The notes: a model not told the origin generated them from the letters alone. Positions 34,743-43,682 are shown, counted from the first letter of the stretch. The stretch: 51,011 nt of DNA from an uncultured Bilophila sp. (GCA_902373525.1 CABKMN010000012.1:1-51011), one strand, 5' to 3'. Translations and numbers: made by a program.

Positions 34743-34966
34743 GTAGCCAGACGTCGCCTTGGAGGTAACGGGCCGAACTCCTCGCTCGGCAGGGTGATTC
34801 AAAAGAAACAATGTGATACGCAGAGTACGCCGCAGATCGGCTGCGAGAGGGGGTTCGCCAACGCCGGGCAGGGGCGCACGGCGAGTCACCCGTTTGCCGG
34901 GAATGCCTTCGGAGCGTAAGACAGCCTGTGGTTTCAGGATGCTGCGCGCTTCTGGACAAGGTGGGT
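34743..34966 (+). ncRNA. ssrS: 6S RNA candidate
   Basis: No gene fits this stretch, but its ends fold as 6S RNA does. CGCCTTG (34755-34761) pairs with CAAGGTG (34957-34963); GAGG (34762-34765) pairs with CTTC (34949-34952); and ACGGGC (34768-34773) pairs with GCCTGT (34924-34929). The last pair corresponds in place and sequence to the GCGGGC/GCCTGC stem that borders the central bubble of Escherichia coli 6S RNA, and the flanking AGACAGCCTGTGG resembles its TTACAGCCTGCGG. The bubble's 5' strand (CGAACTCCTCGCTCGG) would be the template for product RNA. A central arm closes with GGGTGA/TCACCC. 6S RNA sequesters sigma-70 RNA polymerase in stationary phase. Ends are approximate; at about 220 bases it is somewhat long for the family. 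Confidence 0.72.
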
Positions 34967-34994
34967 TTCCCCGTATATGCTGTCCTCTCTTTTT
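34954..34994 (+). terminator. terminator-like structure after 6S RNA
   Basis: GGACA / TGTCC arms around an inner GGG-TTT-CCC hairpin, followed by TCTCTTTTT. It overlaps the 3' strand of the 6S closing stem, so termination and mature folding would be alternatives, with 3' trimming afterwards. Confidence 0.5.
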
Positions 34995-35050
34995 GTATAT
35001 TCTCAATAATCTACGCCGATAAGGCGTTTACCAAACAAACGGATGCAGTC

Positions 35051-36142
35051 ATGTCCGAACGGAAATACGAACAGCGCCGCGAACGTCTGCGGGCGCTGAT
35101 GCGGGAACAGGGGATCGAGGCCCTTTTGGTAAGTCATGCCGCCAACCGGTACTACCTTTCCGGTTTCGAGCTGCACGATCCGCAACTGAACGAAAGCTCC
35201 GGGCGTCTGGTCGTCATGGCCGACGGCAAGGACTGGATCGCCACCGATTCCCGCTATCTGGACGCGGCCCGCCGGTTGTGGGACCACGAGCGTATCTGCA
35301 TCTACGGCGCTGACGCTCCCCAGGACATCGCCCGGCTGTTGCTCGGCCTTGTGCCCGGCAAGACCGTGGGATTTGAAGCCCGTTCGGTCACCTTGGACTT
35401 TTACGAGAAGTTTTCGGAAACGCTGGCGGGGTCCGGATGCCGGTTCGCCCGTGCCGACGGGCTGGTGGAACGCCTTCGCGTGATCAAGGACGAAGACGAA
35501 ATCCGGCGCATGGAGGCTTCCTGTCGCCTGAACCAGCGGCTTATGGAATGGCTGCCCGGCGTGCTCGTCCCCGGTCGGAGCGAAGCCGCCGTCGCGTGGG
35601 ACATCGAAATGTTTTTCCGGCACCACGGCGCGACCGAGCTTGCATTCTCCAGCATTGTGGGACACGGGCGCAACGCGGCCTTGCCGCACTACATGCCTTC
35701 GAAAGACGTGCTCCTTGAGCAGGAAAATCTGGTGCTCGTGGACGTGGGCTGTCGTCTGGACGAATACTGCTCCGACCAGACCCGCACGTTTTGGGTCGGC
35801 GAAAAGCCCACGGATATTTTCGAGCGTACGCTGGAAGCGGTACGGACGGCGCAGGAGAAGGCCATCCGCGCCATCCATCCCGGCGTGCTGGCGTGCGACG
35901 TGTACAAGGTCGCGCGGGCCCATTTCGAATCCCTCGGCGTGGCGGAGGCCTTTACGCACGGCCTCGGGCACGGCGTGGGACTGGAAACGCACGAAGGGCC
36001 GAGCCTCAACGGCCGCAACACGACGCCGCTGGAACCCGGTATGATCGTGACCGTGGAACCCGGCCTCTACTTCCCCGAATGGGGCGGCATCCGCTGGGAA
36101 CACATGGTGCTGGTCACGGAAGACGGTTGCCGGGTCCTTTAG
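35051..36142 (+). CDS. M24 family Xaa-Pro aminopeptidase
   Basis: 363 residues. N-terminal creatinase-like domain (about 1-130) and C-terminal pita-bread M24 domain. Metal ligands visible: Asp in LVDVGC, Asp in SDQTRTF, His in THGLGHGVGLETHEGP, Glu in VTVEPGLYFPEWGGIRWE and the final Glu in that same segment. Such enzymes release the N-terminal residue before proline, acting in peptide turnover. The ATG at 35051 begins MSERKYEQRRERL, a normal start for the family; the open frame begins upstream inside the 6S RNA and is not coding there. The last normal GC-rich gene before the AT-rich insert. Confidence 0.93.
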   Translation: MSERKYEQRRERLRALMREQGIEALLVSHAANRYYLSGFELHDPQLNESSGRLVVMADGKDWIATDSRYLDAARRLWDHERICIYGADAPQDIARLLLGLVPGKTVGFEARSVTLDFYEKFSETLAGSGCRFARADGLVERLRVIKDEDEIRRMEASCRLNQRLMEWLPGVLVPGRSEAAVAWDIEMFFRHHGATELAFSSIVGHGRNAALPHYMPSKDVLLEQENLVLVDVGCRLDEYCSDQTRTFWVGEKPTDIFERTLEAVRTAQEKAIRAIHPGVLACDVYKVARAHFESLGVAEAFTHGLGHGVGLETHEGPSLNGRNTTPLEPGMIVTVEPGLYFPEWGGIRWEHMVLVTEDGCRVL

Positions 36143-36160
36143 AAAGAGCTGGAGACAACT

Positions 36161-37153
36161 ATGTCCGAGCACATTTCGTTCCCTGTTGATGCTGTCTACA
36201 CATGGGTAAATGGAGCGGACCCTGTATGGCGGGAGAGAAAGCGCGCTGCCTTGCGGAGCATGGGGAATGCGGACATCCATGAGAATGCTGTTTCAGATTG
36301 CCGCTTTTTAGATAATGATGAATTGCGCTATTCGCTGCGATCATTGGAGAAATATGCACCGTGGGTGCGTCGCGTCTATCTTGTAACGGATAATCAGATT
36401 CCTGAATGGTTAGACGATACAACGGTTACACTTGTCCAGCATAAAGAGATATTCCCTTCCGAGGCCGCGTATCCCGTGTTCAGCAGTCGCCCCATTGAAC
36501 TGTGTCTGCACCGTATTCCTTCATTGGCCGAACATTTTTTATGTTTCAATGATGATTTTATGTTGGGGCAATCCGTCAAAAAAGAGGATTTTTTCCAATA
36601 CGATGGGAAACCGAAACTGTGGATAGTCTCTAAGAAGGCCAAAAAAGATGGTTTTTCAAGTCTTTCTGAGGAGATGTCTCCGCATGCCGCTGCTCGAGTG
36701 CGGGCAAGTCAGCTTGTGTATAACTGTTTTGGCCTATTATACGAGCATAGGCTGGCACATTATCCAAAGTCAATGACCCGGTCGACGGTGTATCGGCTTT
36801 GGCAAACCTTTTCTGAGAGCATTACAAGAACATTACAGTCTCCGTTTCGTTCTTTTGAAGATATTACAATCACCACTCTATATCCATATTATATGTTGGC
36901 AACAAAACAGGGGGTTGCCCGACCTATAAATGGTTTGTGGCAGGCTTGGGACGTTCTTCGAGGGAGATTAGCGCATCTTGGAGCATCACTCGGCGATGAT
37001 AACTTTTTGTTTAAGTGCAAGATGATCCAAAAATTACATCCTATGACATTTTGTCTAAACGATTCGGAGAAAGCGACGGATCGGGAACGACAGCAAATGA
37101 TAGCATGTTACCAAAAACTCTTTCCTCAGCCATCACATTTTGAAAAGACATAA
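36161..37153 (+). CDS. Stealth-family capsular polysaccharide phosphotransferase
   Basis: 330 residues. Stealth conserved regions are present in order: CR1 DAVYTWVNGADPVW (about 10-23), CR2 DNDELRYSLRSLEKYAPWVRR and FLCFNDDFMLG (about 50-135), CR3-like LYPYYMLATKQGV (about 240) and CR4 DDNFLFKCKMIQ with FCLND (about 280-305). These enzymes transfer sugar-1-phosphate in building phosphodiester-linked surface polysaccharides. Base composition is much more AT-rich than every gene to its left, a sign of recent transfer. GGAG precedes the ATG. Probably forms a small unit with the O-antigen ligase-like gene that follows after 38 bases. Confidence 0.92.
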   Translation: MSEHISFPVDAVYTWVNGADPVWRERKRAALRSMGNADIHENAVSDCRFLDNDELRYSLRSLEKYAPWVRRVYLVTDNQIPEWLDDTTVTLVQHKEIFPSEAAYPVFSSRPIELCLHRIPSLAEHFLCFNDDFMLGQSVKKEDFFQYDGKPKLWIVSKKAKKDGFSSLSEEMSPHAAARVRASQLVYNCFGLLYEHRLAHYPKSMTRSTVYRLWQTFSESITRTLQSPFRSFEDITITTLYPYYMLATKQGVARPINGLWQAWDVLRGRLAHLGASLGDDNFLFKCKMIQKLHPMTFCLNDSEKATDRERQQMIACYQKLFPQPSHFEKT

Positions 37154-37191
37154 TTTTAAAAATATTTTAGAGATATACCTCTTTCTGGAAG

Positions 37192-38484
37192 ATGGAAAAG
37201 GATAGTGAAGATATGGTTTGGTACACCTGCTATTTTAACGAAAGCTGGAGAAAGCTACATTTTGGGAAAAATGTCATAGGGTATTTCCCTTTAGTCTTTA
37301 TTTTATCTTTATGCGTATTTTTCTGGTGGCTGGGTACGGGGTCTCTGACTTGGAAGCGGATGACTATCCCTTTGGCTTTCGCTTTGGGATGTCTTTGGAA
37401 GACTTCTTGTTGGCGGTTTATTCAGAAAATTCCTCTAGAGTGCCTTTTGCCAGTGCTTCTTGCTTTTTACTGGATGCTCTCTCCAGGAATGTGGCTGGCT
37501 GATATTGAAGTCGGATATAAAGTACTGGTTGCTTATCTGCTGGGTGTTGCCGCTATAATCTTTATACGATCTTCATATTGGATAGCGGTGCTTGGTCTTC
37601 CTGTCGCTTTGACCCTGAGCTATATTGGCTTTAAATGGGGTATTCTTTCGGATAATTTTGTAACGTATGATAACCGATTAACGCTTTTCCTAAAATATCC
37701 TAATATCCTTGGCGGCATTGCCGCTTGCGCATTGCTTTTTCTCGTTGCCTATCGAGAAAAATGGCGTGGCATATTGCTGTATCCCGTTTGGGGTGTAGGT
37801 ATTTTTTCTTTTTGGACGCTTCTCTTGAGCGCCAGTAGAATTGCCTATCTCGCGTGTTTTGTTTCCTTAATCTTTTTGTCGTTTCCTTTTTTGAAACGGC
37901 ATGTAGCGTCGGTAACTTTTCTGGCGGTGTTGGGATGCGGCGTTGCGATAATGGCTATTCCGGAGGTGCAGCTGGCGCGTGTGGAGTCCGCTCTTTTGTC
38001 TCCCTTGGAAGACAGAACGTTTGAGACACGGAAACCTATATGGGAGATGGCGGTTGCCGGTATTGAACAGGCTCCGTGGTTTGGCAATTCCATTACAGCG
38101 TTTGAAGCCTTTCATCATAATTATGTAAAGCAACACGCATCCCGATTGCATAATCAGTATCGAGAGGTTGAACCTCTTGTTTTTCATCCGCACAATCTTC
38201 TGTTGGGTCTGCTTTTTATGGGCGGGATCGTTGGAACATCACTTTTCGTGCTCTGTGCGGGAGTTGCTCTCAGAAAGGCTTTCAAGCAGAAAGATCGTTT
38301 TTTTCAGAGCATGGTCCTTTTTTATATCATACAGGGGACGATGGAGTTTTCTCTGGATAGAGAGGACGGCATTGTTATGCTTTTTTTCCCCATGGGACTT
38401 GTATACGGCAGAGAAGTTGTGGCGGCGTTACAAGGCCAGTTTCCAGCACAGCAAGCCTATCCCCGCTGCGGCGAAACCCAGTAG
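37192..38484 (+). CDS. O-antigen ligase-like (WaaL/Wzy_C) membrane protein
   Basis: 430 residues with about ten membrane helices and a large periplasmic loop between the last ones (about 240-330) containing RKPIWEMAVAGIEQAPWFGNSI and FHPHNLLLGLLFMGG; the Arg and the HPHN histidines match the signature of O-antigen ligase/polymerase (Wzy_C). It would attach or polymerise surface glycans in the periplasm, fitting its Stealth neighbour. AT-rich until about 38425, then abruptly GC-rich: the last 20 residues (ending RCGETQ) are encoded in resident-type DNA and overlap the 3' end of the rhomboid gene on the other strand by 57 bases. A second ATG (37213) with AAGGA-like sequence upstream is a possible start. 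Confidence 0.85.
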   Translation: MEKDSEDMVWYTCYFNESWRKLHFGKNVIGYFPLVFILSLCVFFWWLGTGSLTWKRMTIPLAFALGCLWKTSCWRFIQKIPLECLLPVLLAFYWMLSPGMWLADIEVGYKVLVAYLLGVAAIIFIRSSYWIAVLGLPVALTLSYIGFKWGILSDNFVTYDNRLTLFLKYPNILGGIAACALLFLVAYREKWRGILLYPVWGVGIFSFWTLLLSASRIAYLACFVSLIFLSFPFLKRHVASVTFLAVLGCGVAIMAIPEVQLARVESALLSPLEDRTFETRKPIWEMAVAGIEQAPWFGNSITAFEAFHHNYVKQHASRLHNQYREVEPLVFHPHNLLLGLLFMGGIVGTSLFVLCAGVALRKAFKQKDRFFQSMVLFYIIQGTMEFSLDREDGIVMLFFPMGLVYGREVVAALQGQFPAQQAYPRCGETQ

Positions 38485-39486
38485 GATATTGATGCGCCGG
38501 GATGAGAGTGAGTCGGTTTTTCGGCTAAGCCAGCTTGCGGCCCCGCCCACGATGAAGCCCGAAAGCAGTCCGAACAGGTGCGCGGCGTAGTCCGTGTTCT
38601 CGCCTTCCGTGCCGAGCATGGCGAGGATGCCCGTGCCCGCCGCCAGCAGCAGGATGCCCCTGCGCCACGACAGTTTTCCTGCGCCGTCCCGTTTGTCCCA
38701 GCCCTGGAGGGCCATAAAGCCCGAGAGTGCGCCCACCGTGCCGAACAGGGCGGTGGAGAACCCGAGGCTGACGTGCGCGGACTGTCGGTAAAGCGTATTC
38801 AGGACATTGCCGAAAGTCCCAGCCAGCAGGACCAGAAAAACGCCGAGCCCGAGTCCGACCCGGCGGCAGAGCAGGATCAGGAAGGGCGCGCCGAACAGGA
38901 CGTTGCCGAACAGGTGGCGGCTGTCGGCGTGCAGGGTCAGCGCGGTGACGCAGCGGTACCATTCCCCGAATACCCGTACCCGGAACACGTCCAGCGCGCC
39001 GAGCCGCGTCCATTCTTCGGGATCGAGGCGGGGCAGGCCGGGCAGGCTGAACCAGTGCATCCTGACCCCGTGCCAGAGAATGAGCAGAAGCAGCAGGGCC
39101 AGCACCCAATGGGCGTTGTTGCGCGCGGGCGGCTCCGCGGCGACCGGGCGCGGCTTGCGGCTTTCGGCGCGCATGGCCTCCAGCTCGGCGCGGGCCTGCC
39201 GTTCAAGCAGGGCGGGAACGTACAGCCGGAGCTTGTTGCCCCGGCCCGCGAGCTGGTAGGGGATGCCGCGCGAGGCGAGGACGGTAATCCACAGATCAAA
39301 AAGATGGGGCGGAGGCAGGGAAGGGCGTTTTTCGCCGTCGTCGATCATGCGCCAGAAGAAAGGGACACTGTTGGGGCGGACCCAGAGGCGGGCCTTGCGC
39401 CTGCGCGGCGGTCGGCGCGAGGGAGCGGATGCGCTGGGCCGGAGGGCCGTGGAAACGCGGGGGAGCGGAGTGCGTGGCGGTGTCAT
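38428..39486 (-). CDS. rhomboid-family intramembrane serine protease
   Basis: 352 residues: a basic, Arg/Pro-rich cytoplasmic N-terminal region (about 1-135), then a six-helix rhomboid core. Landmarks: HADSRHLFGNVLFG (helix 2 His and Asn that support the oxyanion hole), the catalytic Ser in GFSTALFG, and the catalytic His in YAAHLFGLLSGF. All catalytic positions are present, so it should be active. Rhomboids cleave membrane helices; a specialised subgroup (rhombosortase) processes GlyGly-CTERM-like tails. The amidohydrolase with such a tail at 13 kb makes this protein a candidate processor, but its large N-terminal part is not typical of rhombosortase. Start at ATG 39486 chosen by family shape; ribosome site weak. 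Confidence 0.87.
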   Translation of the reverse strand: MTPPRTPLPRVSTALRPSASAPSRRPPRRRKARLWVRPNSVPFFWRMIDDGEKRPSLPPPHLFDLWITVLASRGIPYQLAGRGNKLRLYVPALLERQARAELEAMRAESRKPRPVAAEPPARNNAHWVLALLLLLILWHGVRMHWFSLPGLPRLDPEEWTRLGALDVFRVRVFGEWYRCVTALTLHADSRHLFGNVLFGAPFLILLCRRVGLGLGVFLVLLAGTFGNVLNTLYRQSAHVSLGFSTALFGTVGALSGFMALQGWDKRDGAGKLSWRRGILLLAAGTGILAMLGTEGENTDYAAHLFGLLSGFIVGGAASWLSRKTDSLSSRRINILLGFAAAGIGLLCWKLAL

Positions 39487-39518
39487 GGCCCTTAGGTAAG
39501 ACCTGATTCCCGAAAGGC

Positions 39519-39551
39519 AAAAAAATCCCCGGCTGCGAACAACCGGGGATT
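39519..39551 (-). terminator. intrinsic terminator of rpmB
   Basis: 9-bp stem AATCCCCGG/CCGGGGATT with a 10-base loop, followed on the minus strand by a seven-T run, 32 bases past the rpmB stop. Confidence 0.92.
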
Positions 39552-39583
39552 TGAAAAACGGACCGCGGACACGGTGGGCGAAA

Positions 39584-39793
39584 CTAGTCGGCCTTGCGGG
39601 CGACGGGCTTCGTGACCAGGCCGGAGCGCAGGCAACGGGTACACACAGAGATGGTGCGGACTTCGCCGTTGGCGAACTGGTGGCGCACATTCTGGAGGTT
39701 GGGGTTGAAGACGCGCTTGGTCTTGATGTTCGAGTGGCTCACATAGTTGCCGGTCTGGGGCTTCTTGCCGCAAAACGCACACTGCTTGGACAT
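39584..39793 (-). CDS. rpmB: 50S ribosomal protein L28
   Basis: 69 residues. Typical L28 features: CAFCGKKPQTGNYVSHSN at the N-terminus, KRVFNPNLQNVR, and CTRCLRSGLVTK near the end. The two CxxC pairs mean this is the zinc-binding (C+) paralogue type. GGAGG lies 7 bases before the ATG. Single gene with a terminator; rpmG is not adjacent. Confidence 0.97.
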   Translation of the reverse strand: MSKQCAFCGKKPQTGNYVSHSNIKTKRVFNPNLQNVRHQFANGEVRTISVCTRCLRSGLVTKPVARKAD

Positions 39794-40161
39794 GACATCC
39801 TCCATATATTCGGACGGTCGCCCGAAAAAATCTTGCTTGGGGCACGGACTGTCCGCACCAAAGACTCGTTTCATATACCTTCTCAGGAAAAAGCGCAAGA
39901 GGTGAAACCTTCTTTTCCGCACGGGAAGCGTGTCGCCCACTTCCGTTTTTGCGGGAGAGGGCGGAACGCAACTTCGCGGGATTTCCCGGATCGGCGCGTT
40001 TCTTCCTCTTGCCAGCGGGCACGATGGCGTGTAGGAACTGAGGGATTCATCATTCTCCTTTTCCAGTGAGAGCCGCCGCTCCGGCGTGCGGCCTTGGCGT
40101 CGGCTGACGGAGAGGGTCGGCCGCGGACGAAACAACCCACCCTTGCCCAGCGGGGAGCGAT
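39794..40161. other. divergent intergenic region between rpmB and carB
   Basis: About 370 bases separating two divergently transcribed genes, which must hold both promoters. On the minus strand a TATATG element lies near 39870 with a poorly spaced TTGCGC upstream; I found no convincing consensus pair for carB. No supported gene. Confidence 0.35.
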
Positions 40162-43100
40162 ATGCCCAAGCGTACAGATCTCAAGAAGATCATGGTAATC
40201 GGTTCTGGCCCGATCGTCATCGGCCAGGCGTGCGAATTCGACTATTCCGGGACTCAGGGCATCAAGGCTCTGAAGGAAGAAGGCTACGAGGTCGTGCTGG
40301 TCAACTCCAATCCGGCGACCATCATGACCGATCCCGGACTCGCAGACCGCACCTACATCGAACCTATCGAACCGGAAACGGTCGCCGCCATCGTGCGCAA
40401 GGAACGTCCCTGCGCCATTCTGCCTACCCTCGGCGGGCAGACGGGCCTGAATACGGCGCTCGCGCTGGCGAAATCCGGCGTGCTGGAGGAATGCGGCACG
40501 GAACTCATCGGCGCCCGGGCCGACGTCATCGAAAAGGCCGAAAGCCGCGAACTGTTCCGTCAGGCCATGGAAAACATCGGCCTCAAGGTGCCGCAAAGCG
40601 CCATCGCGCATACGATGGACGACGTGCGCCGCATCGGGACCTCCATGCCCTTCCCCATGATCATCCGTCCCGCCTTCACGCTCGGCGGCACGGGCGGCGG
40701 CATCGCCTACAATCTGGAAGACCTTGAGGAAATCGCCGGGGACGGCCTCGCCGCCAGCCCGGTCAGCGAAGTCATGATCGAACAGTCGGTCATCGGCTGG
40801 AAAGAATTCGAGATGGAAGTCATGCGCGACACCGCGGACAACTGCGTGATCGTGTGTTCCATCGAAAACGTGGACGCCATGGGCGTGCACACCGGCGACT
40901 CCATCACCGTGGCTCCGGCTCAGACCCTCACGGACCGCGAATACCAGAAGATGCGCGACGCCTCCCTCGCCATCATGCGCGAAATCGGCGTGGAAACCGG
41001 CGGATCGAACGTCCAGTTCGGCGTCAACCCCGCCGACGGCGACCTCGTGGTCATCGAAATGAACCCCCGCGTGTCCCGTTCCTCCGCGCTGGCCTCCAAG
41101 GCCACCGGCTTCCCCATCGCCAAAATCGCCGCCAAGCTCGCCGTGGGCTACACGTTGGACGAACTGCGCAACGACATCACCCGCGAGACGTCCGCGTCCT
41201 TCGAACCCACCATCGACTACTGCGTGGTCAAGATTCCCCGCTTCACCTTCGAGAAGTTCCCCGGCGCCAAGGACGAGCTGACCACCTCCATGAAGAGCGT
41301 GGGCGAAACCATGGCCATCGGCCGGACCTTCAAGGAAGCCCTCCAGAAGGGCCTGCGTTCGCTGGAAATCGGGGCCATCGGCCTCGGCAGCGGCTTCCGC
41401 GCCGAACTCCCGCCCCGCGAAGAGCTCATGGCGAAGATGCGTACCCCGAACTCCCGCCGCCTGTTCGCCATCCGGCAGGCCATGCTTGCCGGGTTCACGC
41501 TGGAGGAACTGCACGAGATCACCCTCATCGATCCGTGGTTCCTGCGCCAGATCAAGGAAATCGTGGATATGGAAGCCCGCATCCGCGACTTCGCCCTCGC
41601 CAACTCCATGACGCCCGACAACCCGGAAATGGTCGCCGTGCTCCGCAAGGCCAAGGCGTTCGGCTTCTCCGACCGGCAGCTCGCCGAAATGTGGAAGAAG
41701 CCCGAAGGCGACATCCGCGCGCTGCGCCACGAAACCGGCACCGTGCCTACCTATTATCTGGTGGATACCTGCGCCGCGGAATTCGAAGCCTACACCCCCT
41801 ATTTTTACTCGACCTACGAAACCGGTCAGGAAGTCGTGCCCGCCGACCGCAAGAAGGTCATCATCCTCGGCGGCGGCCCCAACCGCATCGGGCAGGGCAT
41901 CGAGTTCGACTACTGCTGCTGTCACGCCTCCTTCGCCCTCAAGGACGCGGGAGTGCAGGCCATCATGGTCAACTCGAACCCCGAAACGGTGTCCACCGAC
42001 TATGACACGTCCGACCGTCTCTACTTCGAGCCGCTGACTTTTGAAGACGTGATGCACATCGTGGAAAAGGAACGTCCCGACGGCGTGATCGTCCAGTTCG
42101 GCGGGCAGACCCCGCTGAACCTTGCCGTGCCGCTGCTCCGCGCGGGCGTGCCCATCCTCGGCACCAGCCCGGACGCCATCGACCGCGCCGAAGACCGCGA
42201 ACGCTTTCAGGCCCTGCTCCAGAAGCTCTCGCTGCTCCAGCCCGCCAACGGCACCGCGACCACGCTGGAGGAATCCCGCGAGATCGCCCACCGCATCGGC
42301 TATCCCATCGTGATCCGTCCGAGCTACGTGCTCGGGGGCCGGGCCATGATGATCGTGTACGACGATGAGGAAATGGCCGATTACTTCGCCATGCACGTCG
42401 GCAAGCAGAAGCTGGAACACCCCGTGCTCATCGACAAGTTCCTCGAGAACGCCATCGAAGTCGATGTGGACGCGCTGTCCGACGGCGACGACGTGTACGT
42501 CGCCGGGGTCATGGAGCACATCGAAGAGGCGGGCATCCACTCGGGCGACTCGTCCTGCGTGCTGCCTCCCTATTCCCTGCCCAAGGAAACCGTGGCCGAG
42601 ATCGAACGTCAGACCGTGGCCCTCGCCAAGGAACTGCGCGTCGTCGGCCTCATGAACATCCAGTTCGCGGTCAAGGACGGCGTGGTGTTCATCCTCGAAG
42701 TGAACCCCCGCGCTTCCCGTACCGCGCCGTTCGTGTCCAAGTCCACCGGCGTGCCGCTGCCGCGTCTCGCCACGCAGGTCATGCTCGGCAAGACCCTCAA
42801 GGAACTGGACCCGTGGTCCATGCGTCGTTCCGGGTACGTGTCGGTCAAGGAATCCGTGTTCCCGTTCCGCCGCTTCCCCGGCGTGGACATCCTGCTCGGA
42901 CCCGAAATGCGGTCCACCGGCGAAGTCATGGGCATCGCCCCGACCTTCGAGGAAGCCTTCCTCAAGGGGCAGTGGGGCGCGGGCCAGAAGCTGCCGGAAT
43001 CCGGCAAGGTGTTCCTGTCCGTGAACGACCGCGACAAGCGTTTCGTCGCCGACGTCGCCCGCCAGTATGTGGACCTCGGTTTTGAACTGCTCGCCACCGC

Positions 43101-43401
43101 CGGCACCGCCGGCCTGCTTGCCGGGCAGGGCATCCCGTCCACCCGCGTGCTCAAGGTGTACGAAGGCCGCCCGAACATCGTGGACCTCATCAAGAACGGC
43201 GAGGTCGCGCTGGTCATCAACACGGCCTCGGGCAAGCGCACCGCGCACGATTCCAAGGCCATCCGCCAGACCACGCTGCATTACGGGGTGCCCTACAGCA
43301 CCACGCTGTCCGGTGCGAGGGCCATTGCCCGCGCCATCGGCGCGGCCCGGAAGACCGAAGTGCGCGTGAAGAGCCTTCAGGAATATTACGAAGGAAAGTA
43401 A
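40162..43401 (+). CDS. carB: carbamoyl-phosphate synthase large subunit
   Basis: 1079 residues, full length. Makes carbamoyl phosphate from bicarbonate, ammonia (from CarA) and two ATP, feeding pyrimidines (pyrB in this window) and arginine. Two homologous ATP-grasp halves are evident: GSGPIVIGQACEFDYSG near the start and GGGPNRIGQGIEFDYCC at about 573, the NSNPATIMTD / NSNPETVSTD pair, and IEMNPRVSRSSALASKATG / LEVNPRASRTAPFVSKSTG. The C-terminal MGS-like allosteric domain (about 940-1079) would respond to UMP/ornithine. carA is not in the window, so the subunits are unlinked. GGGGAG precedes the ATG. Confidence 0.98.
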   Translation: MPKRTDLKKIMVIGSGPIVIGQACEFDYSGTQGIKALKEEGYEVVLVNSNPATIMTDPGLADRTYIEPIEPETVAAIVRKERPCAILPTLGGQTGLNTALALAKSGVLEECGTELIGARADVIEKAESRELFRQAMENIGLKVPQSAIAHTMDDVRRIGTSMPFPMIIRPAFTLGGTGGGIAYNLEDLEEIAGDGLAASPVSEVMIEQSVIGWKEFEMEVMRDTADNCVIVCSIENVDAMGVHTGDSITVAPAQTLTDREYQKMRDASLAIMREIGVETGGSNVQFGVNPADGDLVVIEMNPRVSRSSALASKATGFPIAKIAAKLAVGYTLDELRNDITRETSASFEPTIDYCVVKIPRFTFEKFPGAKDELTTSMKSVGETMAIGRTFKEALQKGLRSLEIGAIGLGSGFRAELPPREELMAKMRTPNSRRLFAIRQAMLAGFTLEELHEITLIDPWFLRQIKEIVDMEARIRDFALANSMTPDNPEMVAVLRKAKAFGFSDRQLAEMWKKPEGDIRALRHETGTVPTYYLVDTCAAEFEAYTPYFYSTYETGQEVVPADRKKVIILGGGPNRIGQGIEFDYCCCHASFALKDAGVQAIMVNSNPETVSTDYDTSDRLYFEPLTFEDVMHIVEKERPDGVIVQFGGQTPLNLAVPLLRAGVPILGTSPDAIDRAEDRERFQALLQKLSLLQPANGTATTLEESREIAHRIGYPIVIRPSYVLGGRAMMIVYDDEEMADYFAMHVGKQKLEHPVLIDKFLENAIEVDVDALSDGDDVYVAGVMEHIEEAGIHSGDSSCVLPPYSLPKETVAEIERQTVALAKELRVVGLMNIQFAVKDGVVFILEVNPRASRTAPFVSKSTGVPLPRLATQVMLGKTLKELDPWSMRRSGYVSVKESVFPFRRFPGVDILLGPEMRSTGEVMGIAPTFEEAFLKGQWGAGQKLPESGKVFLSVNDRDKRFVADVARQYVDLGFELLATAGTAGLLAGQGIPSTRVLKVYEGRPNIVDLIKNGEVALVINTASGKRTAHDSKAIRQTTLHYGVPYSTTLSGARAIARAIGAARKTEVRVKSLQEYYEGK

Positions 43402-43636
43402 CGCGGAGGCGGAGAGGGTCCCCGGATTTCCGGCGGTTCCCTCTTCGCGTCCCGTCTCGTCCGAGGCGCGAACAACGGGAAGGTCATTCCCCGCCGGTTG
43501 CAAGAAGCGCCGCTTTCCTCTATCCTTTTTGTTTCTTTTTTGAAGACGCCCGGCCTTTCGGGACGGCGGCGGAAACGGCGATGCCGGGACGGCCGACGGA
43601 TCGGAAGGCCAGCCTGTTCCCGGAAGCCTTCCCGTC

Positions 43637-43682
43637 GGAAAAGGCGGCGGCCCCCGGTTTTCCGGGAGGTTAGCCTTTTTCC
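43637..43682 (+). promoter_or_regulatory. stem-loop in purF leader (upstream)
   Basis: Arms GGAAAAGGC and GCCTTTTTCC enclose an inner CCCGG-TTTT-CCGGG stem. The T-run is inside the 3' arm, so it is not a standard terminator; a candidate regulatory or pause hairpin. Confidence 0.4.

Noticed and set aside
34743..34966. RNase P RNA, tmRNA, SRP RNA or cobalamin riboswitch as alternatives for this RNA
   Set aside because: Their diagnostic conserved stretches are missing, whereas the 6S-type closing stem and bubble border are present.
36143..38484. A mobile element carrying the AT-rich genes
   Set aside because: No transposase, integrase, terminal repeats or tRNA at the borders was found; homologous exchange is the simpler view.
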